Positions 36,601 through 44,022 of a stretch of 64,000 nt of DNA are shown piece after piece. The translations under genes and the position numbers were made by a program. Source of the stretch: Arctopsyche grandis (lineage: Eukaryota; Arthropoda; Insecta; Trichoptera; Hydropsychidae). The stretch spans positions 33,261,501 to 33,325,500 of the forward strand of contig NC_135359.1 of the NCBI RefSeq assembly GCF_051622035.1, read 5' to 3'. The notes beneath the pieces were generated by a model. The model saw nothing but the letters and a program-made list of their open reading frames with translations. It was not told where the DNA came from and did no database searches. Numbering within the stretch: position 1 is the stretch's first letter; each line of letters opens with the position of its first letter.

Positions 36601-39600
36601 TAAAATAGTTAGTATATTTTATTATTATAAATAAAGTAGCTTACTTGCCGCTTGTTCTATTTATGATGGCCTACCCCTACGTCACAGAAAAATCAGGATA
36701 AAATCCCAATTAAGTGGGGGGGTTTGCCTTCGTAAATAGAGCAATAACTTTAATGAAGTCAATGCGGTACTGAAAAAGGTCTCGCTGTCATTGATGTTGG
36801 GTATGTTTACAATTTGCTAAGACCAAGTAGTAAATTTATGATAGTCCCAATTTATAATGTTAAAAATCACCTTATGAAATGCGTGTATTTGAATATGTAT
36901 TATGATAAAAATGCTACTGGAACGAGTTGTGTACGAAAGGCTAGTCTAGTCAGTGATTGTAATATGCACCCGTTACTGTCTCCAATTTGCAGCGGTATCA
37001 CCTTCAAACGTATCAGATTTAGAAAAGCGAATAAGAGCGTTAGAAAGAACCGAGTCTGGCACTTTAGATCGAACGGAAGACGTAGACGAGCCAAAGTGCC
37101 AGCGACACCAAGTACATAAGGAGACACTGTCTACAGCGACAGCTCCGTCTCAGTGTAGTTCCGAAGAGACCGGATGGCGCGAAGGCACCAGAAAATGGCG
37201 TCAGCTGTTTAACTGTGTCCAAGCTGCCATCTTGAGTTTCGTATCGAGAATAGGTACCGACTTCCACTAATCAATCAATGTTGACATCAGTTTATTTTTA
37301 TTTGCTCTTACGATTGGCATTTTTTTTTTATAATTTCTTACATATAACACGTATACTTCATGTTTTAATAGCGCACGGATATTTATTCATTGACTATTAT
37401 ATCATGTTTGGTTCACGTACGAGGCGTTCGGTGGAAAAGTGCTTCAGTAATATCGAGTCACTTTTCCGCTGATTAGTTTGTGCTCGTTTTATGTATCGCT
37501 TGTGCATTTGACAGTATGAATTTGTTAGTACGTATTTATTTGTACTCGAAATAAAAACGTTTTTTTTTAATATGTATGTACATATTTGTATTTATATAAT
37601 CATTGTTTTTGTAAATATTATATATCGAATCATTTGATTAACTCTGTACTGTACAGGTGATTCTAAATTTCATGCTTTTAAAATATTATTTGTTTATTAT
37701 GTACATATGTATGTATGTATGTGAAAATCATTTATTTTTTTCGTAATGTATTAAGGTTGTTTTTTTTTTTGTTGTATAAATTTATGTCAATGTGTATTTT
37801 TTTTTAGAAATAAATTCTACCCGGTTCGGCACTCAAAATTCAAATAGTCAAGATCAAAAGTTTTCAAAGAATGGATGTAATAGTCTCAGTAAAAGCAGCT
37901 CAGGCAGCTCTATGACGTATGCTAGAAGAAAAGAGCAAGAAGGACATTTTAAATCTAAATATCGGGAGGCTGACGAAAATTCTTATGTCGAAAAGCAAGC
38001 GGATTCGTCTTCAAACTCTAATGGAAAACAAGCAGCTAGAAAATTGAGTGTAATTATTCCTAAGGTACTATATTTTTTTTTTACTTTATCTACCTATATA
38101 TTATTCAGTAAATATATTCAATAATAGTGAAAACCATTTCTTTAGATTAAAAGTTAGACTAACTGATAGTTCGGTACCTTTCTATGAAGATTTTTTTTGC
38201 TAATTTATAAAAATCGACTAAGCTTGTATATTAAAAATTTCAAAATGTACGAGCTCCATAAGTGTACATAATTAGGGGAGAGGGAAGAGTTTAGGGACTA
38301 AGAGATACAAATTATTGGAAATAAGTTGGCAAAATACGAGTCATAAAAGGTTAAGAACCGCTGTTAGTTGATTAGCGTTTTGCTGAGAAGTCCATGGGCC
38401 TGCAAAACGCCGATAGGCGTTGTAAATTTTGCATGTACAAAGTAAACAAGAATACTGCTGGCTAAGCCTTTAAAGGTAGCATTGAAAAAAAAATACATTG
38501 AACATGGGTCGTGTAATCCGTGTCATTCGTTTGTCAACATTTATAAAGACTCGCTGACACCGGAATTCCTGAATTTATAACCATAGCAGAATGTCCCGAT
38601 AGAAATCCCTAACTGCTGAGTATTTTAGATTGTGGCTTTGCATTTAGATTGTGAGCATTACATTTTAACAACAATGAAGAAGATGAAACTAGTTTTGGAA
38701 AAATACATTCATTAATAGACTTCTTTTATTTATTTTATATTGTTGCAAGATATATTAGAGAGTCTATAAACACACTTTTACAAAACTCGAAGTCCTAGGC
38801 GGTAGTTATCTAGGATTTGTTTTGATTAGTTTAAATTTTTACATACCTCTTATACAGTTCACATGGTTTTCGTGTAAGTGGTAATTATATCTGCTTTCTA
38901 TTAGATTCCTAAATAATTGTAGTTGGAAATGTTGGCGAAATTTTCAGTGTGACGGGCTTTCAATAGAAAAGACGTCAGCACTCAAAGGGTTATATCTCAA
39001 AATTAGCAGATTTGAACTAATTAGTCAGCAGTATAGCTCGATGGTTGCGTTAATTCTAACCACTGAGAGGTTCCTGGGTTTAAACCCCGTGTCGAAAATA
39101 ATTTATTTGAAGAGCTGCTGGTTAGTCTTGGATATTTGTGACTCCAAGTCGATCGTTTCCTATCCGAATTCGCCAATTTATCTGATTTCATTGTTGAAGC
39201 GGTTCCTCACCAAATTGGCAAAACCATTTTACCTACTTTTTGAATGTGACTTTAAATTTATATATGTATGTACAAGTTTAATACCTTAGGTGTCGCTAAG
39301 GGGTAAAACCTGTAATGGCATCACAGTAAAATATAAATTTATAATTTTATTTTATTATTTATTAATAAATATTTTTTAGTTTTGGCTCTAGCATAATGCA
39401 TCTGATTTATTGAATTTCAGCCATTAATTGACAGCAGTGGTTTGAGTGGAACCGGCGACGGCCCGGGCTCAGCAGTTTTGACTCCTCAATCCAGTCGCAG
39501 ACTCGACGGCTTAGCAGAATCGGTGCGAGGTGAAGGTACAATGCGCGACGTGTACCTCGGCGGATCATCAGCCGTAAGTATAATCATTGCAATCATTCAA

Positions 39601-42600
39601 ACACATCAATTCGACCAATATCTAACACAGATTATTCCGTACAAAACAGGGGAAAAGCAACTGGCGAGAGGAAGTCATCGTTCCGATACTCGACAAGCAC
39701 AAGCTCTCGTACTACAAGCCGTCCATGAACGATTACAACAGAATGTTCTCGGCACCGCCGTACACTCCGGCGAGCGGGACGATGTTCACCTTCGACGGCC
39801 TCTCCAACAGTAAAATGGGCGATCATAAGCTCAACGTGAACATCATCAGGAGCGATTCGCTGGCGCACGTGATGGAGGACGATAGCGTAAGCAGTAGTTC
39901 GGATCGGAAGACGGACCGCGAGAGCAAAGTCAGGAGCACTCTGAGCGGTGACAACGCGGAGAGTGGGAAAGCTTTACACAAACACGAAAGATCACCCATC
40001 ACGGGAGGTCACCCTGAAAAGAAACCCAAGATCTCCAGGGACGAATCTCCAACCAAAATGCAGGACGACGAAGATATAGAACTGCGCAGCAAAGATGTAT
40101 CTGCTAATGGATATCCCTTGCAGGCGAGCAGTAGTAATCGGCTGAGCGCTTCCGACTTTTACAAGATATCGGATAACGCTTCGCCGGCTCCATTTCGAGG
40201 TTATTTCATGAATATTTATTCCAAATGTATTCTCTTACTACATAGAAGACTCACACACATGCGTATTGATTAAATGTTAACTTAGCCTCGCCTCGAGGAG
40301 CTCGGCCACCTGTGTCAAAAATATTTTTGCTGCCTCCCCCCCCCTATTTCGAATATTTTTTCACTATTTTCAATAATTATTTCTCCATTTTCAATAACTC
40401 TTTCACTATTTTCAGTCACTTCATTATTACTTCTCGATACTATAGAATCACATGGAGAACCGATCTCATTATTTTTTGTGAATATATTTTATTTTCTTCT
40501 AATTAAGCTTTTTTTTATTAATTTATATTGTGCGCCCGATAAACGTTTAGTCTTCCATTTAGACATCGTTAATTTTAATGTTAAAAAATAATAATTCGTT
40601 AATATTATAATAACACCGTTATCTATATATAATATATAAAATTGAATGTCTGTGTGTGTGTCTCGTATAGGCTCCTAAACCACTGAACCGATTACGATGG
40701 AACTTTCAGGATTTGTTGTATGCATGTCTGGGAAGATTACTGTGAAAAAAAAATCGCCCAAAAACGGGAACGGAAACGGGAAAAATGGGTATGACTGTCA
40801 TTGCAACATAATATTGCAACATTTTGACCATTGTGGCGCTTTAGGAATTCCTGTTATGCCACAATGGTCTGTTTAGAATAAAACTAAATAATAATTTCAA
40901 AAGTTTTCGCGTCGCGAACGGGAATTGCATGCTTTATTGTGGCATTGCAACGTATGCCGGGTTCAGCTAGTGTATATATAAAAATCAATGTTTGTCTGTT
41001 ATTAAAATATCGGCTGTCGTTTTATGTTGAACATTTCCCCATTTATTTATATACTAATGGTTTTACCCGGCTTCGCACGGTATCTATATATTTAAAAATC
41101 AATTTTTGTCTGTTTGTCTCCCACGTATGCGTTCCTATACCATTCAACCGGTTGCGATGAAACTTACAAGAGTTATTGTGTGCATGTCCACGATGGTTTC
41201 TATAAAAAAAAAATCCGCCAAAAAAGGGAATGAGTGGCATTGCATGGCAAATAATTTCAAGTCAGTTCGCAACCTACGTTGTTAGGGTAAAATAAACAAA
41301 CAATTGAATAATTGAAAAAGTGTTCGCTGCCTTTCATTGTTTTTTCTAGTTAAGTTCGTCGCCTGCGTTTTTGGACAATTGGGAACGGGAATGAGAACGA
41401 AAACGTAAACAAGAACGGGAATTGCATGCGTTATTGTGGCATTACGACGCATGCCGGGTTCAGCTAGTAATTTTATAAAATTCTTTAAACGACCTTTCGA
41501 CAACTCTCGAGGAAAGACCAAAGAGAACTGACGTAATAAAATTTCGTAGCTTTTGAGTCGTAATCGTGATACTTTTCAGAGAAATTTTGTGAATAATAAA
41601 CTTCGTTGATATTATATTTGTATTGCAGGGGTGCTCAGCTCAGTGCTCGTTTTCGCCAACAAAACGTCATCGAAGTGGCTTTCAAATATTGTCTAAGCTT
41701 CAAACTAATTCTAAGAATTGTACGTCGTAAACAAAATTTATTGCACCGAACACGGTCACTTTTCTTGCTCATGGTCACACCCTTGTTGTATGGGTTTGCA
41801 TTCGAAAATCGTTTCTCAGTACAAAATACAAAACAATACAAAAAGCGGGCAAATCATGTAGAAAAAACTGCTATTTTTACCATTGTTCGCCATTTAGATT
41901 TTTGTTTCACATCTACATACATATAGTAATAATGAAAGAGGATTTTTTTGGGTTCGTGTAAACTTTGACTATTTATTTAGTGAGAGTGTGTAAAGCCAAA
42001 CATTTTATATATATGTATAATATTAATATGTAGATGAGCACCTTTGCTATTATAGTATATTACATTACAGATCATAATTTATTGTCTAAGTACTTTGATG
42101 ATTATATAATAAGGAATAGAGATAAACACTACTTTTTTATACTAGAAATAAGGACAAACTAGTTGTAAGTACTGTAAAGACAGCTGGGGGTGTTTTTCAC
42201 AGGGGTATAATGCCCTCCTTGAGTGCATCAGGTCTGCTAAGACCATGGATGCATTCTTGCGAGGTGGGAAGAGACACCTCTGTGAGGGACAGTACATTCT
42301 TAAACTCTTTGCTTCTTATCTTAGTGATAGGAAGCAATTTGTTAGACATGGTATTTATGAATCTCCTTCATTTTTTACGCGATCTGGTGTAACTCAGGGG
42401 TCCACCTTAGGCGCTTTACTATTTACAATAGTCATTAATAACCTCCCTAAAGTACTACTCAATGCTTCATGTCTCTTGTTTGCAGACGACGTTAAACTAT
42501 TCTTTGCTGTTAAGGATGAGAGACAAGCTCGTTCCAGTTTAGGGCTCGAACTGAATACTATTAAATGTGCCATTATGAGTTATGGACGTGCGAATTCGCT

Positions 42601-44022
42601 CTATTGTCACGGATATTCCATTGGATCCGTATTGTTGAAGCGTGTGGAATCTATGGTCGACTTGGGTATCACTTTTGATCCTCAATTCACCTTTCACAAC
42701 CACATCAAGACAGTCGCTGACGTTTCCTTTCGTCGACTTGAATTCGTCTTGAGATATGCTAGATTATTCTCCAACCCCTTGTCTTCTCGCTTGCTTTTCA
42801 ACTCGCTTGTTAGAAGTAAGCTAGAGTATAATGCGATTGTGTGGAATCCGCATGAAGCAAACTACTCTCTTATTATCGAAAAAGTGCAAAAAGCATTTCT
42901 TCGTTTTCTTTATAAGAAAGAGTACGGGTACTACCCATATCTCTATCCTACTCCTTTCCTTTTGGGCATGCTTGGATATAATTCCCTTGAACTTCGTAGA
43001 AACTTCTCGTTAATTCGTTTCGTTCTCCAGCTATTGCGTGGTAATACATCATGCCCGTTGTTGCTGGAACAGTTGTGAATTTATGTCCCTAATAATTATG
43101 TGCGTGATAGACATCATCATTTGATGGTTGTACCTGCTGCTCACACAGTTCTTTTTCGAATGGCTCCTATTCCAAGAGCTATTCGACTTCTCAATGAAAT
43201 CGTTGCTGCCGTCCCTGAATATGATATTTTCCACCTTGAGGAGCGTAGATTATCGGATATTATTTTAACATATTTATCTGGTAACCTGCGCTCATCATTA
43301 CTTTCTTAATTTGTATGTGATGTATGAGTGGAATCTTAATCTACTCTTCCATTTGGGCCTCGCTGTGATTTTATTTATTTTTATTCATATTTTGTTTTAT
43401 TTATTTTACTTTTTCTTTCTCCTTTGTACATTTTTACTAATTTTACTTGTATTTATATCTTTGTTAAATGTAGGCCATTGTGGCGCATTAGGTTCTTCCT
43501 GTAATGCCACAATGGTCCAAAACTATTAATAGTAATAATAATAATATAAGTTAATTATAAATTATTAAGTAAAAAACTAATTAAGATATATTTTTAAATT
43601 AGCTAATATATAAATAAATAAATAGATTTTTTCCATTGACAGGCATGTATGATGAGCGTCAACTATGGAGCAGTCGCGTGCTCTTCTTCGGCGTGACCAG
43701 CGATACTCGCTGTCTGACACCAATGGTGTTGGCATCACACTGCATCGGATTGAGGCCTCGGTCCGTCGTGCTCTGCGTCCAGCTCATCAAACAAACCGAC
43801 GGGGTAAACATTGTCAAACTTCTAAACACATTACTTTGTAACAACACCATTTTAACAATGTGAAATCCTCCATTCCAGCTATCGGAGCAGGCCATCAAAG
43901 ATTACAACCGGGGTAGGATGTACCTCACCGATCTGGCCAAGCGCGAGGGTGTGCCGGTTTTCGACAATTTGGAAGAGGCGATACAGTGCGTGGTCAGAAA
44001 ATTGGAAAATAGAGATTATTGA
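15556..44022 (+). CDS. raw: raw orthologue: two-domain nucleoside deoxyribosyltransferase-like protein
   Basis: Coding exons: 15556-15677, 22064-22176, 31405-31503, 33675-33796, 34938-35155, 35230-35421, 35503-35798, 36993-37253, 37808-38064, 39421-39573, 39650-40199, 43643-43803, 43879-44022. All introns are GT-AG, and the joined length is 2688 bases with one frame and a terminal TGA (895 aa). Domain 1 is at about residues 120-262, an EF-hand-like segment at 290-385, a polar linker to 600, and domain 2 at 601-895, split by a polar insert. Drosophila raw has this architecture and antagonises JNK/AP-1 signalling in dorsal closure and gonad morphogenesis. No enzymatic activity is established for it as far as I know. 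Alternative first exons at 18629 and 33551 would give about 884 and 790 aa. The assignment rests on domain order and sequence wording recalled without a search. Confidence 0.85.
16003..17091. mobile_element. hAT element remnant with 8-bp TSD, carrying an inserted Tc1
   Basis: ctttacag occurs exactly at 15995-16002 and 17092-17099. The ends are 'cgggggtccccagcc' and, reversed, 'cagtggtcaccaacaaacgg', typical hAT TIRs with a following gggccgg motif. No hAT transposase remains. The interior is largely a Tc1 fragment plus AT-rich DNA. It lies in the first intron of raw. Confidence 0.75.
16083..16607 (+). pseudogene. Tc1-type transposase C-terminal fragment
   Basis: The frame at 16138-16310 reads 'FMQDSAPCDTAKLVKK' then 'NSPDWNPIENVWHVLK', the second Asp and the DE of the DD34E catalytic triad. 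After a stop at 16308-16310 the same frame resumes to 16447 with the usual ending 'KGGSTKY'. The 3' TIR-like end is at about 16580-16607 (reversed: cagtccctgaccagaatatt). The 5' half is missing, so it is inactive. Confidence 0.8.
17955..18045. repeat. Short imperfect inverted repeat (MITE family B), copy 1
   Basis: 'gttgtaaatcctttgtaaaa' pairs imperfectly with 'ttaacaatgcatttacaacc' around 'ggttcggcaaacc'. Copies occur at 26187-26285 (opposite orientation) and 29187-29250. No coding content. Confidence 0.55.
18059..18140. mobile_element. Truncated copy of the 'cagtggcgtgcgg' foldback MITE
   Basis: It contains 'cacacagccttgcttgtgcg', 'aggatacaaggggactcggt' and the central palindrome tgacgtca, then the inverted arm 'cctagtcccctcatatcc'. 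The outer TIRs are eroded. Complete copies are at 30303-30466, 30872-31045 and 62553-62722. Confidence 0.6.
18629..18717 (+). CDS. raw: raw alternative first coding exon 1b (signal-peptide-like)
   Basis: The ATG at 18629 directly follows an in-frame TAG two codons upstream. It opens 29 codons plus two bases before donor gtaagt (18718). The peptide starts MRFVCFTFDLLALF and continues ATVIAVTNSS: one basic residue, a hydrophobic core of about 15 residues, then small polar residues, a classic signal-peptide shape. The spare 'ac' joins 'a' of exon 2 (ACA), again in frame. It is separated from exon 1a by the hAT insertion, so it would use its own promoter. Only sequence features support it. Confidence 0.45.
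18971..20035. mobile_element. piggyBac-type MITE (family P1), split by a hAT insertion
   Basis: It starts at TTAA (18967-18970) with 'ccctcttgaacgctgac', is interrupted at 18988-19854, and resumes with 'aacgccgatcggcgttttgc' and 'gggtcgtgtaatccgtgt'. This parallels the intact element at 20083-20349. The right end is not clear. Confidence 0.6.
18988..19854. mobile_element. hAT-type element inside the piggyBac MITE
   Basis: The ends 'tagggatcccaaatattcg' and reversed 'tagggatcccaatcgaatat' are inverted repeats. Both ends carry 'actattcgaat' motifs. The flanks acgctgac and gtgctgac are an 8-bp TSD with two transitions. There is no clear transposase; the interior is AT-rich. Confidence 0.65.
20083..20349. 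mobile_element. piggyBac-type MITE (family P1), intact copy
   Basis: It is flanked by TTAA (20079-20082 and 20350-20353), with 8-bp TIRs ccctttga/tcaaaggg. The interior has palindromic 'gccgatcggc' and 'acgccgattggcgt'. TTAA target sites and CCC ends are diagnostic of piggyBac. 267 bp, no ORF. Confidence 0.75.
20400..20830 (+). pseudogene. LINE reverse transcriptase C-terminal remnant
   Basis: The frame at 20426-20695 reads 'LIALYYNSLIRSRLKYALL' and then 'IEHFQKRFLHFF', the region downstream of the RT palm in Jockey-type proteins. Stops follow. No catalytic box is present. Confidence 0.5.
21072..21400 (+). mobile_element. Degenerate LTR fragment related to the solo LTR at 59868
   Basis: It begins 'tgtttcgtaggggtgggttc' plus 'aggatccaa', and has 'ccttataaagg' at a matching position and 'gaatgcacttag' near its end. 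All are recognisable in the solo LTR. It is diverged and shortened. Confidence 0.55.
22064..22176 (+). CDS. raw: raw coding exon 2
   Basis: The acceptor 'tttgttttag' precedes 22064 and the donor is 'gtgagc' at 22177. The frame EALAAWSGRVGSPCRR... has no stop and no Met. The two other frames contain stops, which fixes the phase. The function of this basic/hydrophobic segment is unknown. It precedes the Ser-rich exon 3. Confidence 0.6.
22177..26186 (+). other. Large raw intron: no gene found
   Basis: AT-rich intron DNA. At 23868-23900 'actagttgttttacccggc' resembles an inverted Helitron 3' end, and a similar trace is at 25530-25550. At 25953-26147 a 64-codon ORF sits in repeat-like 'caactagtaaattatatt' sequence. 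No exon candidate with conserved coding was seen. Confidence 0.4.
26187..26285. repeat. Short inverted repeat (MITE family B), copy 2
   Basis: Reverse-orientation relative of 17955-18045: 'gttgtaaatgcatttttaaa' through 'tttgccgaac' to 'aaaggatttacaacaatgg'. Confidence 0.5.
26390..26710. repeat. Inverted/tandem 'caactagtyaaaatatatt' repeat
   Basis: The units 'caactagttaaaatatatta' (about 26535) and 'caactagtcaaaatatatta' (about 26625), plus 'ttgaccagtcgaaatgtaat', repeat in both orientations. The motif 'ataacggtagctggt' is shared with 48750-48770. Probably a nonautonomous element; ends not defined. Confidence 0.45.
27806..28354. mobile_element. 549-bp foldback MITE with perfect 8-bp TSD
   Basis: gtatttat flanks both sides (27798-27805 and 28355-28362). 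The left arm has 'aatcgcgcagcaacaaaat' and 'aaaatagcgcggcgacaaaa', mirrored in the right arm. Both arms continue through 'gcgcaacgcatatataaac' towards the centre, where 'gataaaataagaatcgttta' is also inverted. No ORF of note. Confidence 0.8.
28479..28800. repeat. Inverted duplication enclosing an RTE LINE fragment
   Basis: 28479-28543 ('ttctaatgtcaaatcatgta...aaaatcttatttaaa') is inverted at 28728-28800. The spacer 28541-28722 is a - strand RTE-type LINE 3' end (catccactgctggacgaagg). Flanking 'tgccctgggcaa' and 'cccctgggcaaatgcc' patches suggest a larger host element. Confidence 0.55.
28541..28722 (-). mobile_element. RTE-type LINE 3' end fragment
   Basis: Read on the - strand it encodes a degraded KG-R-P-QGRWVDE block and ends in a (gatgatg)-type tail. 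The same family, better preserved, is at 32097-32400. Confidence 0.55.
29187..29250. repeat. Short inverted repeat (MITE family B), partial copy 3
   Basis: 'tattgttcaaaggttgtaaa' then 'tgcattgttaaaggttttcc' matches the other two copies over one arm only. It sits beside two 'atctctggttataagta' repeats at about 29153 and 29413. Confidence 0.45.
30303..30466. mobile_element. 'cagtggcgtgcgg' foldback MITE with 8-bp TSD
   Basis: gtgcacat flanks both sides (30295-30302 and 30467-30474). The 164-bp hairpin has outer ends 'tagtgacttgccgtgg' and reversed 'cagtggcgtgcggtgaaaat', then 'tgtcacacagccttac', then 'acaaggggactagg'. The 8-bp TSD and the end sequence point to hAT mobilisation. Confidence 0.8.
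30872..31045. mobile_element. 'cagtggcgtgcgg' foldback MITE, second intronic copy
   Basis: The same hairpin modules ('gtcgcacagccttacttacg', 'gcgcgagcaggataca', tgacgtca at the centre). Flanks gtatgttt and atatgttt form an 8-bp TSD with one mismatch. 174 bp. Confidence 0.75.
31405..31503 (+). CDS. raw: raw coding exon 3 (Ser-rich)
   Basis: Ser/Asn/Lys-rich peptide (ASKSKESNASSPNSESS...). With exon 2 ending in one spare base, the in-frame acceptor is the AG at 31403-31404. The stronger-looking AG at 31398-31399, five bases upstream, would put a TAG in frame after exon 2. It is compatible only with an upstream exon ending in two spare bases. The donor gtcagt (31504) leaves phase 1 for exon 4. 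Confidence 0.65.
32097..32400 (-). pseudogene. RTE-type LINE 3' end with C-terminal coding remnant
   Basis: On the - strand, 32283 downward reads 'LEWYPRECKRVKGRPRGRW' followed by VDEIRK and RWKRVA. That is the C-terminal 'GRP-RW-D' block of RTE/BovB ORF2 proteins. The final gatgatgatg-like tail is at 32097-32110. Strongly 5'-truncated. Confidence 0.7.
32461..32898. mobile_element. MITE with ~80-bp terminal inverted repeats
   Basis: The left arm 'aaaatagctcgcac' ... 'cggcaaatcaaacgtcaaac' plus 'gggttgccagtaacaaaaat' is repeated inverted at 32805-32898. The core contains 'cttagcagccaatacctatt', also found at 52875-52905, and a run of 14 G (32720-32733). TSD not evident. Confidence 0.65.
33551..33569 (+). 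CDS. raw: raw alternative first coding exon 1c (Met-Gly-Cys acylation-type start)
   Basis: The ATG at 33551 has a strong context (agcATGG) and follows an in-frame TGA about 13 codons upstream. It encodes MGCIKI and one base before donor gtgaga (33570). A 105-nt intron ends in 'tgttctgcag' before exon 4, giving MGCIKIRKSSEPPPYEVF in the correct frame. Met-Gly-Cys-Ile-Lys followed by basic residues matches the N-myristoylation plus palmitoylation start of Src-family kinases such as Yes and Lyn. This would make a shorter raw isoform (about 790 aa) anchored to membrane. The 5' UTR would lie in the unique stretch at about 33100-33550. Inferred from sequence only. Confidence 0.6.
33675..35421 (+). 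CDS. raw: raw exons 4-6: first deoxyribosyltransferase-like domain
   Basis: Exons 33675-33796, 34938-35155 and 35230-35421. Motifs in order: YEVFLGGSC, then NPTTWRSDVAIPTLD and GITYYNP, W-T-Q-D...E-H-KAKESARVLFFVLD, then AAAIEVAHLAAS, and RELPVFNELQAALKC. This is the Nuc_deoxyri_tr2-like fold. GG binds substrate phosphate/sugar in the family, and the Glu in AAIEVAH sits where the catalytic Glu of true transferases lies. About 145 residues, normal for the family. The third of these exons ends in a Pro/Ser-rich tail before the EF-hand-like exon. Confidence 0.85.
35503..35798 (+). CDS. raw: raw exon 7: degenerate EF-hand pair
   Basis: A helix KLKHAFDAA leads into a 12-residue loop DGKKAGSLTLNE: Asp at position 1, Gly at 6, hydrophobic at 8 and Glu at 12, but Lys at 3 and Ala at 5. 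A second helix follows (TISAIKSFSG). Near the end VDYETFCTLMAEI looks like the exit helix of a second EF unit. The missing oxygen ligands make calcium binding doubtful. Donor gtgagt at 35799. Confidence 0.7.
36993..38064 (+). CDS. raw: raw exons 8-9: polar linker
   Basis: Exons 36993-37253 and 37808-38064. Exon 8 has a short coiled-coil-like stretch (VSDLEKRIRALERTE) and ends FNCVQAAILSFVSRI, a hydrophobic patch. Exon 9 is Ser/Lys/Gln-rich and low in complexity. If the exon 8 donor (gtaccg at 37254) were skipped, translation would stop five codons later, which would give a short isoform lacking domain 2. Confidence 0.7.
38349..38625. repeat. Diverged piggyBac-type MITE (family P1), third copy
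   Basis: It shares 'cgccgataggcgttgtaaa', 'gggtcgtgtaatccgtgtca' and 'ttataaagactcgctgacac' with 20083-20349. TTAA at 38350-38353 may be its left target site. The right end is unclear. Confidence 0.5.
39024..39365 (+). mobile_element. tRNA-derived SINE in a raw intron
   Basis: The head 'cagcagtatagctcgatggtt' region has a B-box-like 'gggtttaaacccc'. The body has 'gactccaagtcgatcg' and 'gttgaagcggttcc'. The tail is diverged ('cgctaaggggtaaaacctg'). The tail ends just before the acceptor of exon 10, so it may abut the branch-point region. Confidence 0.65.
39421..40199 (+). CDS. raw: raw exons 10-11: start of second domain plus long insert
   Basis: Exons 39421-39573 and 39650-40199. Exon 10 ends with MRDVYLGGSSA. 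Exon 11 continues GKSNWREEVIVPILDKHKL and SYYKPSMNDYNRMFS, the same beta-alpha opening as domain 1. The rest of exon 11 (about residues 645-794) is a charged Ser/Asp/Lys-rich insert with 'SPITGGHPEKKPKIS', a possible basic nuclear-localisation patch. The G+C content of exon 11 is far above its surroundings, as expected for coding DNA. Confidence 0.85.
40622..40970 (+). mobile_element. Helitron-like nonautonomous element, copy 1
   Basis: It starts TC (tctatatataatatataaaa) after an A and ends CTAG before a T, the Helitron A|T insertion rule. A short palindrome (gcatgc...gtatgc) lies about 13 bases before the end. It contains a piece matching the LINE 3' hairpin (40825-40875) that copy 2 lacks. 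Confidence 0.65.
41083..41467 (+). mobile_element. Helitron-like nonautonomous element, copy 2
   Basis: It starts 'tctatatatttaaaaatc' after an A and ends 'ccgggttcagctag' before a T. A perfect 8-bp stem gcatgcgt/acgcatgc lies just before the terminal CTAG, as Helitrons require. About 110 bp separate it from copy 1, and that spacer contains another partial start (40974-41000). Confidence 0.7.
42190..43560 (+). mobile_element. 5'-truncated LINE with broken RT ORF, in raw intron 11
   Basis: The frame 42245-43078 covers 'SGVTQGSTLGALLF', the FADD box (LLFADDVKLFF), and a C-terminal half similar in layout to the LINE at 1-1536. A frameshift and stop at 43076-43100 break it. The C-terminus continues in another frame to 43309. 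The fingers region is absent. A T-rich 3' UTR and a terminal hairpin (43470-43515, 'ccattgtggcgcattagg') end it, followed by (taa)n. Confidence 0.75.
43643..44022 (+). CDS. raw: raw exons 12-13: C-terminal half of second domain
   Basis: Exons 43643-43803 and 43879-44022. The sequence RQLWSSRVLFFGVTSDTRCL corresponds to ESARVLFFVLDAETRA of domain 1. TPMVLASHC replaces AAIEVAHLA, so the position of the catalytic Glu is Val. It ends REGVPVFDNLEEAIQCV...NRDY and TGA at 44020-44022. This domain copy is therefore probably non-catalytic even if the first is active. Confidence 0.85.
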
